In this document: positions 6,536 to 13,422 of the stretch, in pieces | Layout: each line of letters begins with the position of its first letter | How positions within the stretch are numbered: the first letter of the stretch is position 1 | From: Acidobacteriota bacterium | Lineage (GTDB): Bacteria > Acidobacteriota > UBA6911 > RPQK01 > JADFOI01 | Reading direction: 5' to 3' | Assembly (NCBI GenBank): GCA_030624355.1 | Contig: JAUXKG010000022.1 | Span: 1 to 13,422 of the forward strand | Length of the DNA: 13,422 nt | The notes under the pieces: model-generated | What the model saw: the letters and a program-made list of their open reading frames with translations, nothing else | Databases searched by the model: none | Told to the model about the DNA's origin: nothing | Translations under genes and position numbers: made by a program

Positions 6536-7946
6536 CTTGGTACTGCTTCAACTTGGCGATGATCGTCTGGCGGGTGATTCCCAAGGCCTGGGCGGCGTGG
6601 CTCTTGTTGTCACTATGCTCCTTCAAGGCCTCCAGAATGAGGCGCCGCTCCAGTTGGGCCACCTGCTCCTTGAGGGGGCCCTTGGACTCGCCGGCGCCAT
6701 CGTAAGGCAGGAGGAGGCGCTCGGAGAGCATAGAGGCCGGAATGAGCTGTCCCGGTTCACAGAGAATCACCATTCGTTCGATTTCATTTTCCAGTTCCCG
6801 CACATTTCCAGGCCAGTGATAGGCCTTCAGAATTTCCAGTGTGGAAGAATCAAGTTCGGAGGCTTCCTTGTTCAACCGTTTTTCAAATCGTTCCAGAAAA
6901 GTGCGGCACAAAGCTTCGATGTCTTCCCGGCGCATTCTCAAGGGAGGAACGTGGACGGAAAAGACGTTCAAGCGAAAAAAGAGATCCTGTCGAAACTTTC
7001 CCTCCTCGACTCCCTGGCTCAGACTGCGATTGGTGGCCGCTATGATGCGCACATCAACCTGCTCGGATTTCTGCGCCCCTACTGGGAAAATCTCCCCATC
7101 CTGCAGAACCCGCAGCAGCTTGACCTGAAGATCCCAGGGGGCCTCACCGACTTCATCCAGAAACAGGGTGCCTCCTTCGGCCAACTCAAAGTATCCCTTC
7201 TGATCCCCGGTGGCTCCTGTGAAGGCACCCTTCTTGTGCCCAAAAAAGGCACTTTCCACCAACTCGGCTGGAATGGCTCCACAGTTGACAGGAAGAAAGG
7301 CATGATCATGTCGGGAGCTGTTCTCGTGAATGTAGCGTGCCAGCAGCTCCTTTCCAGTTCCCGTTTCCCCTTGAATCAGAACTGTAGAGTCCGTAACCAC
7401 CACTCGATCCAGTAGTTTTAGCAGTTCCCGCATCGGGCGACTCCTGTAAATCAGGCGCTTGCTGGAGTCCCTGAACACCTCCATCTCGTTTTTCAACTTT
7501 CGATTCTCTGTCTGCAGATTTGCATTGGCCACCTTCAACTCACGGTCCAGGCGTCGGTTTTCCTTCTCCAGTTCCAGCCGTTCGACTTCGTGTCTGACCT
7601 GCTGCCTCAAGAAATCAGGCTCCCAAGGCTTTGTGATGTAGCAGTGCACGTGTCCTTCATTGATGGCATCCATCAGATCCTCGACCTCTGTGTAGCCGGT
7701 CAAAACAATACGGGCAGTCTCGGGATTGAGCTCCAGCACCTTCCGAAGAAGATCAATGCCTGTCATTCCCGGCATCTTCTGATCGGCGATGACGGCGGAA
7801 ATGGTGTGCTGGGCAAACAGTGTCAGCGCCTGTTCCCCATCACTGGCCTGGTAGACGTCATATTCATCCACGAAAGTGCGGTTTAGCTTTTGCAGGTTCG
7901 CCAGTTCGTCGTCCACGATCAGAAGTTTGTGTTTTTTCTTTGGCAT
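6528..7946 (-). CDS. NtrC-family sigma54-dependent response regulator
   Basis: The 472-residue protein has the full NtrC layout. The receiver domain (about 7-120) carries the acidic pair D12/D13, phosphoacceptor D55 in ADQKMPGMTG, T83 and K106 in YITKPW. A coiled-coil linker (about 120-160, rich in Glu and Arg) leads to the AAA+ domain (about 165-400): Walker A GETGTGKE (193-200), the sigma54-contacting loop GAFTGA (240-245), Walker B GGTLFLDEV (258-266) and the FRQDLFFRLNVF segment with the arginine finger. A Fis-type helix-turn-helix closes it (about 445-470, AAQALGITRQTIIAKL). All key residues are intact, so it should activate sigma54 promoters by ATP hydrolysis when phosphorylated. The partner is almost certainly the kinase encoded directly upstream. 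The nearest target is the sigma54 promoter of the next gene. The ATG at 7946 has AAGGA about 10 bases upstream. Confidence 0.96.
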   Translation of the reverse strand: MPKKKHKLLIVDDELANLQKLNRTFVDEYDVYQASDGEQALTLFAQHTISAVIADQKMPGMTGIDLLRKVLELNPETARIVLTGYTEVEDLMDAINEGHVHCYITKPWEPDFLRQQVRHEVERLELEKENRRLDRELKVANANLQTENRKLKNEMEVFRDSSKRLIYRSRPMRELLKLLDRVVVTDSTVLIQGETGTGKELLARYIHENSSRHDHAFLPVNCGAIPAELVESAFFGHKKGAFTGATGDQKGYFELAEGGTLFLDEVGEAPWDLQVKLLRVLQDGEIFPVGAQKSEQVDVRIIAATNRSLSQGVEEGKFRQDLFFRLNVFSVHVPPLRMRREDIEALCRTFLERFEKRLNKEASELDSSTLEILKAYHWPGNVRELENEIERMVILCEPGQLIPASMLSERLLLPYDGAGESKGPLKEQVAQLERRLILEALKEHSDNKSHAAQALGITRQTIIAKLKQYQEC

Positions 7947-7998
7947 TGCGTGTTTTCCTTAGCAGCAGTCCGGTGCAAACCTCCTTTTGGCCCGCATT

Positions 7999-8157
7999 TC
8001 TCACACTCCCTCTACTGCGGTGCCTCATCCATCCGCCCTGCCTGCGTTTCGCTCGCTCGGCCTGCTCAACGTACATTGGTACGTCTGCGCGGGTCCTCGG
8101 TCGCAGGCCTTTTGTCAGGGCGGCGCCTGAGACTCCTCGCTACGAGACAGTGTGAGA
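7999..8157. repeat. imperfect palindromic repeat element, copy B
   Basis: The element fills most of the 219-base gap between kinase and regulator genes. Paired arms are TCTCACACT/AGTGTGAGA (7999-8007 with 8149-8157), CCGCCCTG/CAGGGCGG (8033-8040 with 8116-8123), CCTGCG/CGCAGG (8041-8046 with 8102-8107) and a central ACGTAC-ATTG-GTACGT (8069-8084). Arm spacing is symmetrical: 25 bases on each side between the first two arms. Its minus strand shares TCTCGT, GCGCCG, CCTGACAA and GCAGTAGAG in order with copy A, but the middle is about 70 bases longer. A transcript through it would fold strongly and may alter kinase:regulator expression. Confidence 0.65.
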
Positions 8158-8165
8158 ACTGCAGG

Positions 8166-10295
8166 CTAGTGATTCAAGGGCAGCCTCACGCGAAATTTTG
8201 CTCCCTTCCCTTCGCCGCTCTCGACCTCAATAGTTCCGTTGTGCTGCTGGATAATCCCGTAACTGATGCTGAGTCCCAGCCCCGTTCCCTCTCCCACTGG
8301 TTTGGTAGTAAAAAAGGGCTCAAACACCTTCCCCAGGTGCTTGTCCTCAATGCCCGGACCGTTGTCTTCAATCTCAACAACGACGTGGTCGTCGCCAGCG
8401 AGGGTTCGAACCCAGATATCTCCTTGCTCGGGAATAGCCTGACAAGCGTTGGCCAGCAGATTCATGAAGACCTGATTCATCTTGCCCGGATGGCATTCCA
8501 GACGCGGCAGCTGGCTATATTCCTTGTGAATATTGATGCGGTCCCGGTACTCGTTGTGTAGAAGGTTCAGAGCCAGATCAAGGGTTTCGTGAATATCGAC
8601 CGATTGGAAGTGTTCACTCCCCATTCTGGAAAAGGCTTTGAGATCACCGATAATGGCATGAATTCTGTCGGCTCCCTCTTCAAAGTTCTCAATCAGCGTC
8701 TGCAGGTCCTGCAGTATGAAGTCATAGTTGATTTCCTGCTTGAATGATTTCACCTTGCTGCTGACCTCAGGATTTTCCCGAGTTTGATCTTCGTAAACTT
8801 CAATCAGACGTTGCAGGCTTTCAACATACTCCCTCAGGAAATCGGTATTACCATAGATAAAGTTCAAGGGGTTCTTGATCTCGTGAGCAATCCCGGCCAC
8901 CAGCTGTCCAAGGGAAGCCATTTTCTCGCTCTGAATCAGTTGGACCTGGGTCTCCTTCAGTTCCTGATAGGCCTGCTGGACCTGGCGACTCTTCTCTTCC
9001 AGTTCCCTGGTACGCTCGCTCACCATGTCTTCCAGGTTTTTATTCAACTGGTGCAGCGCCTGTCTTCTCTCCTGCAGGGACTGGGCCATTTCGTTGAAAG
9101 TCTTGGCCAATTCCCCAATTTCGTCGCGGCTGGAAACCTCGACCCTCTGGCTTAGGTCTCCGGCGGCGATGACACTGGCCCCCAGCGTCAACTTGTTCAG
9201 CGGGATGGTTATCCGCCGGGAAACCGAGTAGGTGAGTAGCACCACACCAATCGCCGAAAGGGAAGCCATCCAGATCAGCTTTCTCAACAAGTCCTGTACC
9301 GGGGCAAAGATCTCCTCGTCGTTGATTCCTACACCGCACATCCACTGAAACACTTCATGATCCACCGGTGCCAGGCCACTGATCTTTCTGATTCCGACCG
9401 GGTACTGATAGCGAAAGTACGAATCCCCTTGCAAAACCGATTCGTGAAGTTCGGCCAGCTTCAGGTCCTGTACCAGACGCAGGCCGTAGTTGTCGCGGGC
9501 GATAGTCAAATCATCCGAGTTGACCTCCTGATAGTTTCGGTTGCGCCGATACTTGTGCCCGATGACGGTGTTGTAGTCAGTGTCCAACAGGAAGGCGTAG
9601 CCGGAGGTAATCGACCGTTCTTCCAAATCTAACTCCACCTTGTCCAGAATCTCCTGAATGTACTGCCAGCTCATCAGTGCGAAGATGCCTCCCAAGACCA
9701 CTCCCCGCTCGTCCATCACCGGTGCCGCGAACCCCACCGAGTACTGACGGGCAACATCCTCTTGCTGATAACCGTACAGATCTTCAACCAGTTGGGAGGC
9801 ATGCCAGTCCACATAGCCGAAGTGCCCACTTTGCACTTCCTGCAACCAACCGTCCTCAGGAGTGTAGCGGACCAGTCTTTCTCCTCGTAGCGACCTCAGT
9901 TTGTCAGGGTCGAGTTCCTCACGGATCTGATTTCGATTGATGCTGTTGCATAGAAGCAGTGTCCCGTTCACATCGAATAGAGCCAGAACATCATAGACTT
10001 CATGCACTACCAGCAGTTGATCCAGTAACAACTGAGGAGGATGAGAATCTGTCCCACGCAGAAAGTTGCGGAACTCACTATAGAGAGTCATCGAAATGGT
10101 CTCTTCCTCCTTCTCCAGGATGGTCAGCTGGATGGTATCGGCGATGTCGACCGCAATCTGTTCCAGATAAAGAACGATCCGATCCTGGGTGATGCGCTCC
10201 TTGGCCAGATAGTAGGAGTAGGCAGTAATGCCGGTTAGGAGGGTCAAACAGAGGGGCAGTATAAACAGAAGCAGTTTGTGACGAAGACTGACCAT
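8166..10295 (-). CDS. membrane sensor histidine kinase with periplasmic sensor and HAMP domains
   Basis: The 709-residue protein has TM1 at about 7-28 and TM2 at about 337-357, enclosing a sensor region of about 305 residues that resembles a double Cache domain (ligand unknown). HAMP (about 358-412, with DLSQRVEVSSRDEIGELAKTFN) is followed by a coiled coil (about 412-458). HisKA has H471 in GIAHEIKNPLNF. The ATPase domain has the N box NLLANACQA (612-620), DNGPGI (644-649), FEPFFTTK (658-665) and GTGLGLSI (670-677). All catalytic motifs are intact and no receiver domain is attached. It should autophosphorylate H471 and pass the phosphate to the NtrC-type regulator encoded next, as in NtrB/ZraS-like pairs. 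The ATG at 10295 lacks a clear ribosome binding site; instead a 10-base palindrome GTAGCGCTAC (10298-10307) lies there. An AT-rich inverted repeat is 28 bases upstream. Confidence 0.96.
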   Translation of the reverse strand: MVSLRHKLLLFILPLCLTLLTGITAYSYYLAKERITQDRIVLYLEQIAVDIADTIQLTILEKEEETISMTLYSEFRNFLRGTDSHPPQLLLDQLLVVHEVYDVLALFDVNGTLLLCNSINRNQIREELDPDKLRSLRGERLVRYTPEDGWLQEVQSGHFGYVDWHASQLVEDLYGYQQEDVARQYSVGFAAPVMDERGVVLGGIFALMSWQYIQEILDKVELDLEERSITSGYAFLLDTDYNTVIGHKYRRNRNYQEVNSDDLTIARDNYGLRLVQDLKLAELHESVLQGDSYFRYQYPVGIRKISGLAPVDHEVFQWMCGVGINDEEIFAPVQDLLRKLIWMASLSAIGVVLLTYSVSRRITIPLNKLTLGASVIAAGDLSQRVEVSSRDEIGELAKTFNEMAQSLQERRQALHQLNKNLEDMVSERTRELEEKSRQVQQAYQELKETQVQLIQSEKMASLGQLVAGIAHEIKNPLNFIYGNTDFLREYVESLQRLIEVYEDQTRENPEVSSKVKSFKQEINYDFILQDLQTLIENFEEGADRIHAIIGDLKAFSRMGSEHFQSVDIHETLDLALNLLHNEYRDRINIHKEYSQLPRLECHPGKMNQVFMNLLANACQAIPEQGDIWVRTLAGDDHVVVEIEDNGPGIEDKHLGKVFEPFFTTKPVGEGTGLGLSISYGIIQQHNGTIEVESGEGKGAKFRVRLPLNH

Positions 10296-10322
10296 GGGTA
10301 GCGCTACGAATTTTGATGAGTT

Positions 10323-10354
10323 AACTTAATTAACAGTTCACTGACAATTAAGTT
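10323..10354. promoter_or_regulatory. AT-rich inverted repeat upstream of the kinase, operator-like
   Basis: Arms 10323-10337 and 10340-10354 pair over 15 bases with two mismatches (core CTTAATTAACAGT / ACTGACAATTAAG). It lies in the 96-base gap between the racemase stop and the kinase start. No T-run follows, so it is more like a protein binding site than a terminator. Its right arm resembles 6440-6421 upstream of the sigma gene. A possible -35 box, TTGTCA, is embedded in it on the minus strand, but the -10 match is poor. Confidence 0.45.
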
Positions 10355-10391
10355 TACATCAAGTTGGCTCCATCGGGCTAGGGCGCATTGG

Positions 10392-11513
10392 CTACTGGAA
10401 CCGCTCCGTGCGGATCGTCAACTGCTCGATCCAATCCCGATCAGCTTCATAACCCAGGCCGGACGACTGCGGCGCTTGGATGTACCCGTCGGATGTGACC
10501 ACCACCTCAGGACGGATGGTATCGCGTTCATAGTATCGCCGACTGGCCGAGACATCGCCGGGAAGAGTGAAGTTCTCCAAAGTGGAGAGTGCAATGTTGT
10601 GGGCCCGGCCGATACCGGTTTCAAGCATCCCCCCACACCACACCGGGACTCCATACTGCTGGGCAACATCGTGAACACGCTTGGCCTCGGTGTGACCACC
10701 CACCCGACCCATCTTGACGTTGATGATTTGGCAGGCAGACAGTTGACAGGCATGGTCCGCATCCCTGGAGTGACGAATCGACTCGTCCAAACAGATTGGG
10801 GTTTCGATCTGGGCCTGCAACCTGGCATGATCGGCCAGGTCATCGTAGATGAGAGGTTGTTCGATCATCAGCAACTTGAACTGGTCAAGCTCCCTTAGAC
10901 GTTCAGTATCTTCCAGAGTGTAGGCGGAGTTGGCATCCACCATCAATGGAATGTCCGGAAGCTGCTCCCGGACCAGAGCCACAATCTGAACGTCCCAACC
11001 CGGTTTGATCTTCATCTTTACCTTCCGGTAGCCAGCCTCCAGCTCTCTTTTGATCTTCTTCAAGAGAGTCTGGGGGTCCTCTTGTATTCCGATGGATACG
11101 CCACAAGGAATCTTTTCGCGAGTCCCGCCCAGCAGCCTCCACACTGGGAGATTCATTCGCTGCGCCTGCAGGTCCCAAAGAGCCGCCTCTACACAAGCCT
11201 TGGCCATGCGGTGTCCCCGAATCCGTTCGAACCAGGAGGGAAACTCAGAAGGATGATCAAAAGATCGTTTCACCGTGGTCGGCAAAATGAAGCGGGTCAG
11301 AATCGACCAGGCTGTGTCGGCTGTTTCAGAGCTGTAGAAGGGACCTTCTCCGGCCACGCACTCTCCCCAACCTGTCTGGCCCTGGCAGGCTATCTCCACC
11401 AACAGAACATGCCGGTCTTGAGTTCTGCCAAAACTGGTTTCAAAGTAATCGACCAAAGGAAGACGAATCTCCCTGAGAACAATCTGATCAATTGTCATAC
11501 CGCTTGCTGCCAT
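10392..11513 (-). CDS. menC: o-succinylbenzoate synthase / N-succinylamino acid racemase (enolase superfamily)
   Basis: The 373-residue protein has the complete catalytic set of the MenC/NSAR family: KMK with K166 and K168 in RKVKMKIKPGWD, metal ligands D193 (MVDANSAY), E218 (IEQPL) and D243 (CLDES), and the opposite-face base K267 in NVKMGRVGG. The N-terminal capping domain covers about 1-130. The family makes o-succinylbenzoate for menaquinone, or racemises N-succinyl amino acids, or both; sequence alone rarely decides. Two clues favour racemase. Its gene is coupled to a COG3375-type GNAT (TGATG overlap), the partner in the D- to L-amino acid pathway; and the divergent prenyltransferase is of the futalosine-pathway type, which does not need MenC. 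The ATG at 11513 has GGGAGG about 12 bases upstream; ATG at 11498 is an alternative. The symbol denotes the family, not a proven menaquinone role. Confidence 0.9.
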   Translation of the reverse strand: MAASGMTIDQIVLREIRLPLVDYFETSFGRTQDRHVLLVEIACQGQTGWGECVAGEGPFYSSETADTAWSILTRFILPTTVKRSFDHPSEFPSWFERIRGHRMAKACVEAALWDLQAQRMNLPVWRLLGGTREKIPCGVSIGIQEDPQTLLKKIKRELEAGYRKVKMKIKPGWDVQIVALVREQLPDIPLMVDANSAYTLEDTERLRELDQFKLLMIEQPLIYDDLADHARLQAQIETPICLDESIRHSRDADHACQLSACQIINVKMGRVGGHTEAKRVHDVAQQYGVPVWCGGMLETGIGRAHNIALSTLENFTLPGDVSASRRYYERDTIRPEVVVTSDGYIQAPQSSGLGYEADRDWIEQLTIRTERFQ

Positions 11514-12370
11514 CAGGCCACACTACCTCCCTTTTCACTCACTTCCAACTGGTAAAAGGTGCGCCGATTGTCCTTCCCAGAGGCTGGGGAGACCAGCAGG
11601 CGACTCACCTCATAGCCCTTCGAGAGATAGTAGGTGAAGGCCGTCCGGGTTTGAAGTCTCCAATCCATGGCCACTTTCGGATCGTGCCTCTTCAAGCTCT
11701 GAATGTCCTCAGGCACCTCAACCAGCAATCGGGGCTCTGCCTTACTCAGGTCGGGAGCATCAGGCACCAACCACCTCTGGTCAAAGACCCTTGTTGAAAT
11801 CACCTGCGGGCAGGAGAGCGCTTCACCCGGTTCAAGCTGATAGCGTAGGTCTGCAGCCGGATCGTCTATCCCTATTGACCATTCCGCCAGAAATCGATCC
11901 GTCCCCAGACCACTGTGCAATTCACTGGAGGTCTGCTCACCGTACAGATTGACATAATAGTGCCTTACGATCACACCCAGTTTATTGAGATTCAGATGGG
12001 CGTTCTTGGTTTCCAGCGGATCGAAAGTCCAGGTGATCAGCCGAAGCCCCCGTCGCCGGGCTTCCCGATACTGAGCCAGTTTGAGGGCAAAGCCAATGCC
12101 CTGATCTCGCAATTCCTTCCGCACCGCCAGCATGTGAGAATGCTGGTGAAGCTGATCTTTCCAGAAAGCCGGAAAGCTGAACACGAATCCAACCAAACCG
12201 CCCTCGGGCATCCTGGCACCCAGCAGTATCCCTTCGTGGCGCTGACAGGTGGCCAACATCCGGGTGGAAACCAGATCGTTCTTGTCGAATTGCCACACCA
12301 ATCGTTGCAGTTCGACACAGTCTGGCAGATCTTCCTCGCGAAGGGATTCGATATCAGGTTGAGAAATCAC
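11513..12370 (-). CDS. GNAT-family acyltransferase (COG3375 type), probable amino acid N-succinyltransferase
   Basis: The 285-residue protein carries the acyl-CoA-binding motif of GNAT enzymes, SHMLAVRKELRDQGIG (78-93, with R88-x-x-G91-x-G93), followed by the block LITWTFDPLETKNAHLNLNKLG (111-132) that I know from the COG3375 family. YGEQTSSELHSGLGTDRFLAEW (143-164) is also typical of that family. In Geobacillus, a protein of this type N-succinylates D-amino acids for an NSAR and an M20 deacylase. The same role is inferred here because the stop overlaps the racemase start; no M20 gene is in the window. The start is GTG at 12370: an in-frame stop lies three codons upstream, and AAGAGG is close before it. 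It is divergent from the prenyltransferase gene, with 207 bases between them. Confidence 0.88.
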   Translation of the reverse strand: MISQPDIESLREEDLPDCVELQRLVWQFDKNDLVSTRMLATCQRHEGILLGARMPEGGLVGFVFSFPAFWKDQLHQHSHMLAVRKELRDQGIGFALKLAQYREARRRGLRLITWTFDPLETKNAHLNLNKLGVIVRHYYVNLYGEQTSSELHSGLGTDRFLAEWSIGIDDPAADLRYQLEPGEALSCPQVISTRVFDQRWLVPDAPDLSKAEPRLLVEVPEDIQSLKRHDPKVAMDWRLQTRTAFTYYLSKGYEVSRLLVSPASGKDNRRTFYQLEVSEKGGSVA

Positions 12371-12393
12371 GCCCTCTTACAGGTCAATCATGA

Positions 12394-12399
12394 ATCATA
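12394..12399 (-). promoter_or_regulatory. possible -10 box of the GNAT-racemase operon
   Basis: The minus strand reads TATGAT, 24 bases before the GTG start of the acyltransferase. No convincing -35 box is seen 16-18 bases upstream. It is proposed mainly because the gene is the first of its operon and needs a promoter in this 207-base divergent gap. The rest of the gap shows nothing but the opposing promoter. Confidence 0.25.
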
Positions 12400-12536
12400 A
12401 AGGATAACTGACACATCTCTCGTTGGCAGTCGAATTGGCCTCAACCGCGATTTCTTCCGTCACTTGTCATCCCTCGTTCGTTATTGCCTGAGTGCCTTGC
12501 CAAGTGTCATCGGTCCAGGTCCCAGAGGCCCCATGG

Positions 12537-12544
12537 TATATAAT
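12537..12544 (+). promoter_or_regulatory. -10 box of the prenyltransferase gene
   Basis: TATATAAT contains a perfect TATAAT (12539-12544), 33 bases before the ATG. Transcription would start near 12551, leaving a leader of about 27 bases. The -35 region (about 12515-12522) does not match the consensus. Confidence 0.45.
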
Positions 12545-12577
12545 TTCGCCTGCAGAAATACAGAGCCATCTTCTCTC

Positions 12578-13422
12578 ATGAAAAAGCTTCTCACCGTCTT
12601 GGATATGATCAAGTTCGAACACACTGTCTTTGCGCTGCCCTTCGCCTTCCTGGGGGCCTTCCTGGCGGATCGAGGCCTTCCCGACGGGCCAACCAGCTTG
12701 TGGATTATTCTTGCCATGATTGGCGCTCGAAGCGCCGCCATGGCCTTCAATCGACTGGTCGATTGTAGCTACGATAAACTCAACCCGAGAACTAACGATC
12801 GTGCCTTACCCGGCAGACTAGTGAGCAAGCGCTTTGTAGTCTCATTCGTTTTGCTTAGTTCTTCACTTTTCTTCTTCTCCTCCTGGATGCTGAACCCACT
12901 AGCCTTCCACCTCTCTCCGGTGGCCCTGTTGGTGATTCTGCTGTACAGCTACACCAAGAGATGGACCTCCTTTTCTCATCTCTTTCTGGGCCTGTCGCTG
13001 GCCCTCGCTCCACTGGGAGGATGGATTGCTGTTCGAGGTGAACTGCACCCGGCGCCCCTGTATGTGGCGGCGGCTGTTCTGTTTTGGGTTGGAGGATTTG
13101 ACATCATCTACGCCTGTCTGGACCTGGAATTCGATCGAAAGTTCGGCCTCTATTCCATTCCCGGCAGGTGGGGAATCAAGACCTCGCTACGAATCTCCGC
13201 CCTGTTTCATATCCTGATGATGCTGCTGCTGAGCTACTCCTTTGTCCTGTTCCGGCTCTCCGCCTTGAGCTGGTTTGGTTTGGGGTTGGTCGCCGTGGGG
13301 TTGATCTACGAACACAGCCTGGTGAATGCCCAGGATCTGAGACGGGTTAATACGGCTTTTTTCACCATCAACGGCGTAATCAGCCTGGTCTTGTTTCTCT
13401 TCGTGGGTTTGGACCTGTGGCT
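12578..13422 (+). CDS. mqnP: UbiA-family prenyltransferase, MqnP-like (menaquinone synthesis), 3' end cut
   Basis: The frame is open from ATG 12578 to the window edge (281 codons plus 2 bases). It is an integral membrane protein with about eight or nine hydrophobic helices. Both Asp-rich, magnesium-prenyl diphosphate binding motifs are present: N58RLVDCSYD66 followed by KLNPRTNDRALPGR, and D175IIYACLDLEFD186 followed by RKFGLYSIPGRWG. The DxxYAxxDxEFD form and the late EHSLV...DLRRVNTAFFTINGV segment (245-267) match the UbiA-like proteins assigned to the futalosine menaquinone route (MqnP) rather than E. coli UbiA. It would prenylate an aromatic ring precursor in the inner membrane. No Shine-Dalgarno is evident, but MKKLLTVLDMIKFEHTVFALPF matches the family's usual N-terminus. 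Only a few C-terminal residues are probably missing. Confidence 0.92.
   Translation, partial: MKKLLTVLDMIKFEHTVFALPFAFLGAFLADRGLPDGPTSLWIILAMIGARSAAMAFNRLVDCSYDKLNPRTNDRALPGRLVSKRFVVSFVLLSSSLFFFSSWMLNPLAFHLSPVALLVILLYSYTKRWTSFSHLFLGLSLALAPLGGWIAVRGELHPAPLYVAAAVLFWVGGFDIIYACLDLEFDRKFGLYSIPGRWGIKTSLRISALFHILMMLLLSYSFVLFRLSALSWFGLGLVAVGLIYEHSLVNAQDLRRVNTAFFTINGVISLVLFLFVGLDLW

Noticed and set aside
6537..7415. Plus-strand open frame of 292 codons
   Set aside because: It is the mirror of the strongly conserved AAA+ domain of the regulator.
7890..8561. Plus-strand open frame of 223 codons across the kinase-regulator gap
   Set aside because: It runs through repeat copy B and antisense to the kinase ATPase domain; no ribosome binding site and no domain seen.
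10355..10385. Possible sigma54 promoter for the kinase (TGGAGC ... TTGAT on the minus strand)
   Set aside because: The -12 GC is missing and the spacing is off by one, so it does not meet the invariant GG-N10-GC rule.
12481..12750. Minus-strand frame of 89 codons
   Set aside because: It is antisense to the start of the prenyltransferase, whose motifs are clear.

Overview
The window looks chromosomal, from a Gram-negative bacterium that is probably an acidobacterium or a relative. The first 80 bases are the 5' end of a 16S rRNA gene on the minus strand; its AATCAACGCTGGCGGCGTGCC-type start fits Acidobacteriota better than Proteobacteria. lpxB implies lipid A, and the prenyltransferase at the right edge implies menaquinone made by the futalosine route. 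The phylum call is inference. Every gene but the last lies on the minus strand, so the window reads right to left.

Right part (10392-13422): an MqnP/UbiA-type prenyltransferase on the plus strand runs off the edge. Divergent from it is a translationally coupled pair: a COG3375-type GNAT acyltransferase and an OSBS/N-succinylamino acid racemase of the enolase superfamily. The pair resembles the two-gene core of the known D- to L-amino acid conversion pathway.

Middle part (5756-10295): a signalling cascade. A membrane histidine kinase with a large sensor domain is followed by an NtrC-type response regulator with an intact sigma54-contacting loop, then by an ECF-like sigma factor. A consensus -24/-12 sigma54 promoter (TGGCAC-N5-TTGCAA) lies just before the sigma gene. 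AT-rich motifs lie between regulator and sigma gene, and one of them recurs upstream of the kinase. The likely reading is kinase -> regulator -> sigma54 RNA polymerase -> ECF sigma. No anti-sigma gene is visible.

Left part (310-5563): a tightly packed operon of an unrecognised 290-residue protein, mnmA (tRNA 2-thiouridylase), lpxB (lipid A disaccharide synthase), and a secreted M1-aminopeptidase-like protein with a TPR tail. In the last one every catalytic position I could align is lost (RRVAR for HExxH, D for the third zinc ligand). It is followed by small repeats and the promoter, boxA and start of the rRNA operon.

Three kinds of repeat fill the gaps: two diverged copies of one imperfect palindrome family (5652-5757 and 7999-8157), a separate bidirectional hairpin (5609-5644), and short ACACGGATT and GTCA-type repeats before the rRNA promoter. 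The repeats supply the stop codons of both the sigma gene and the M1-like gene.
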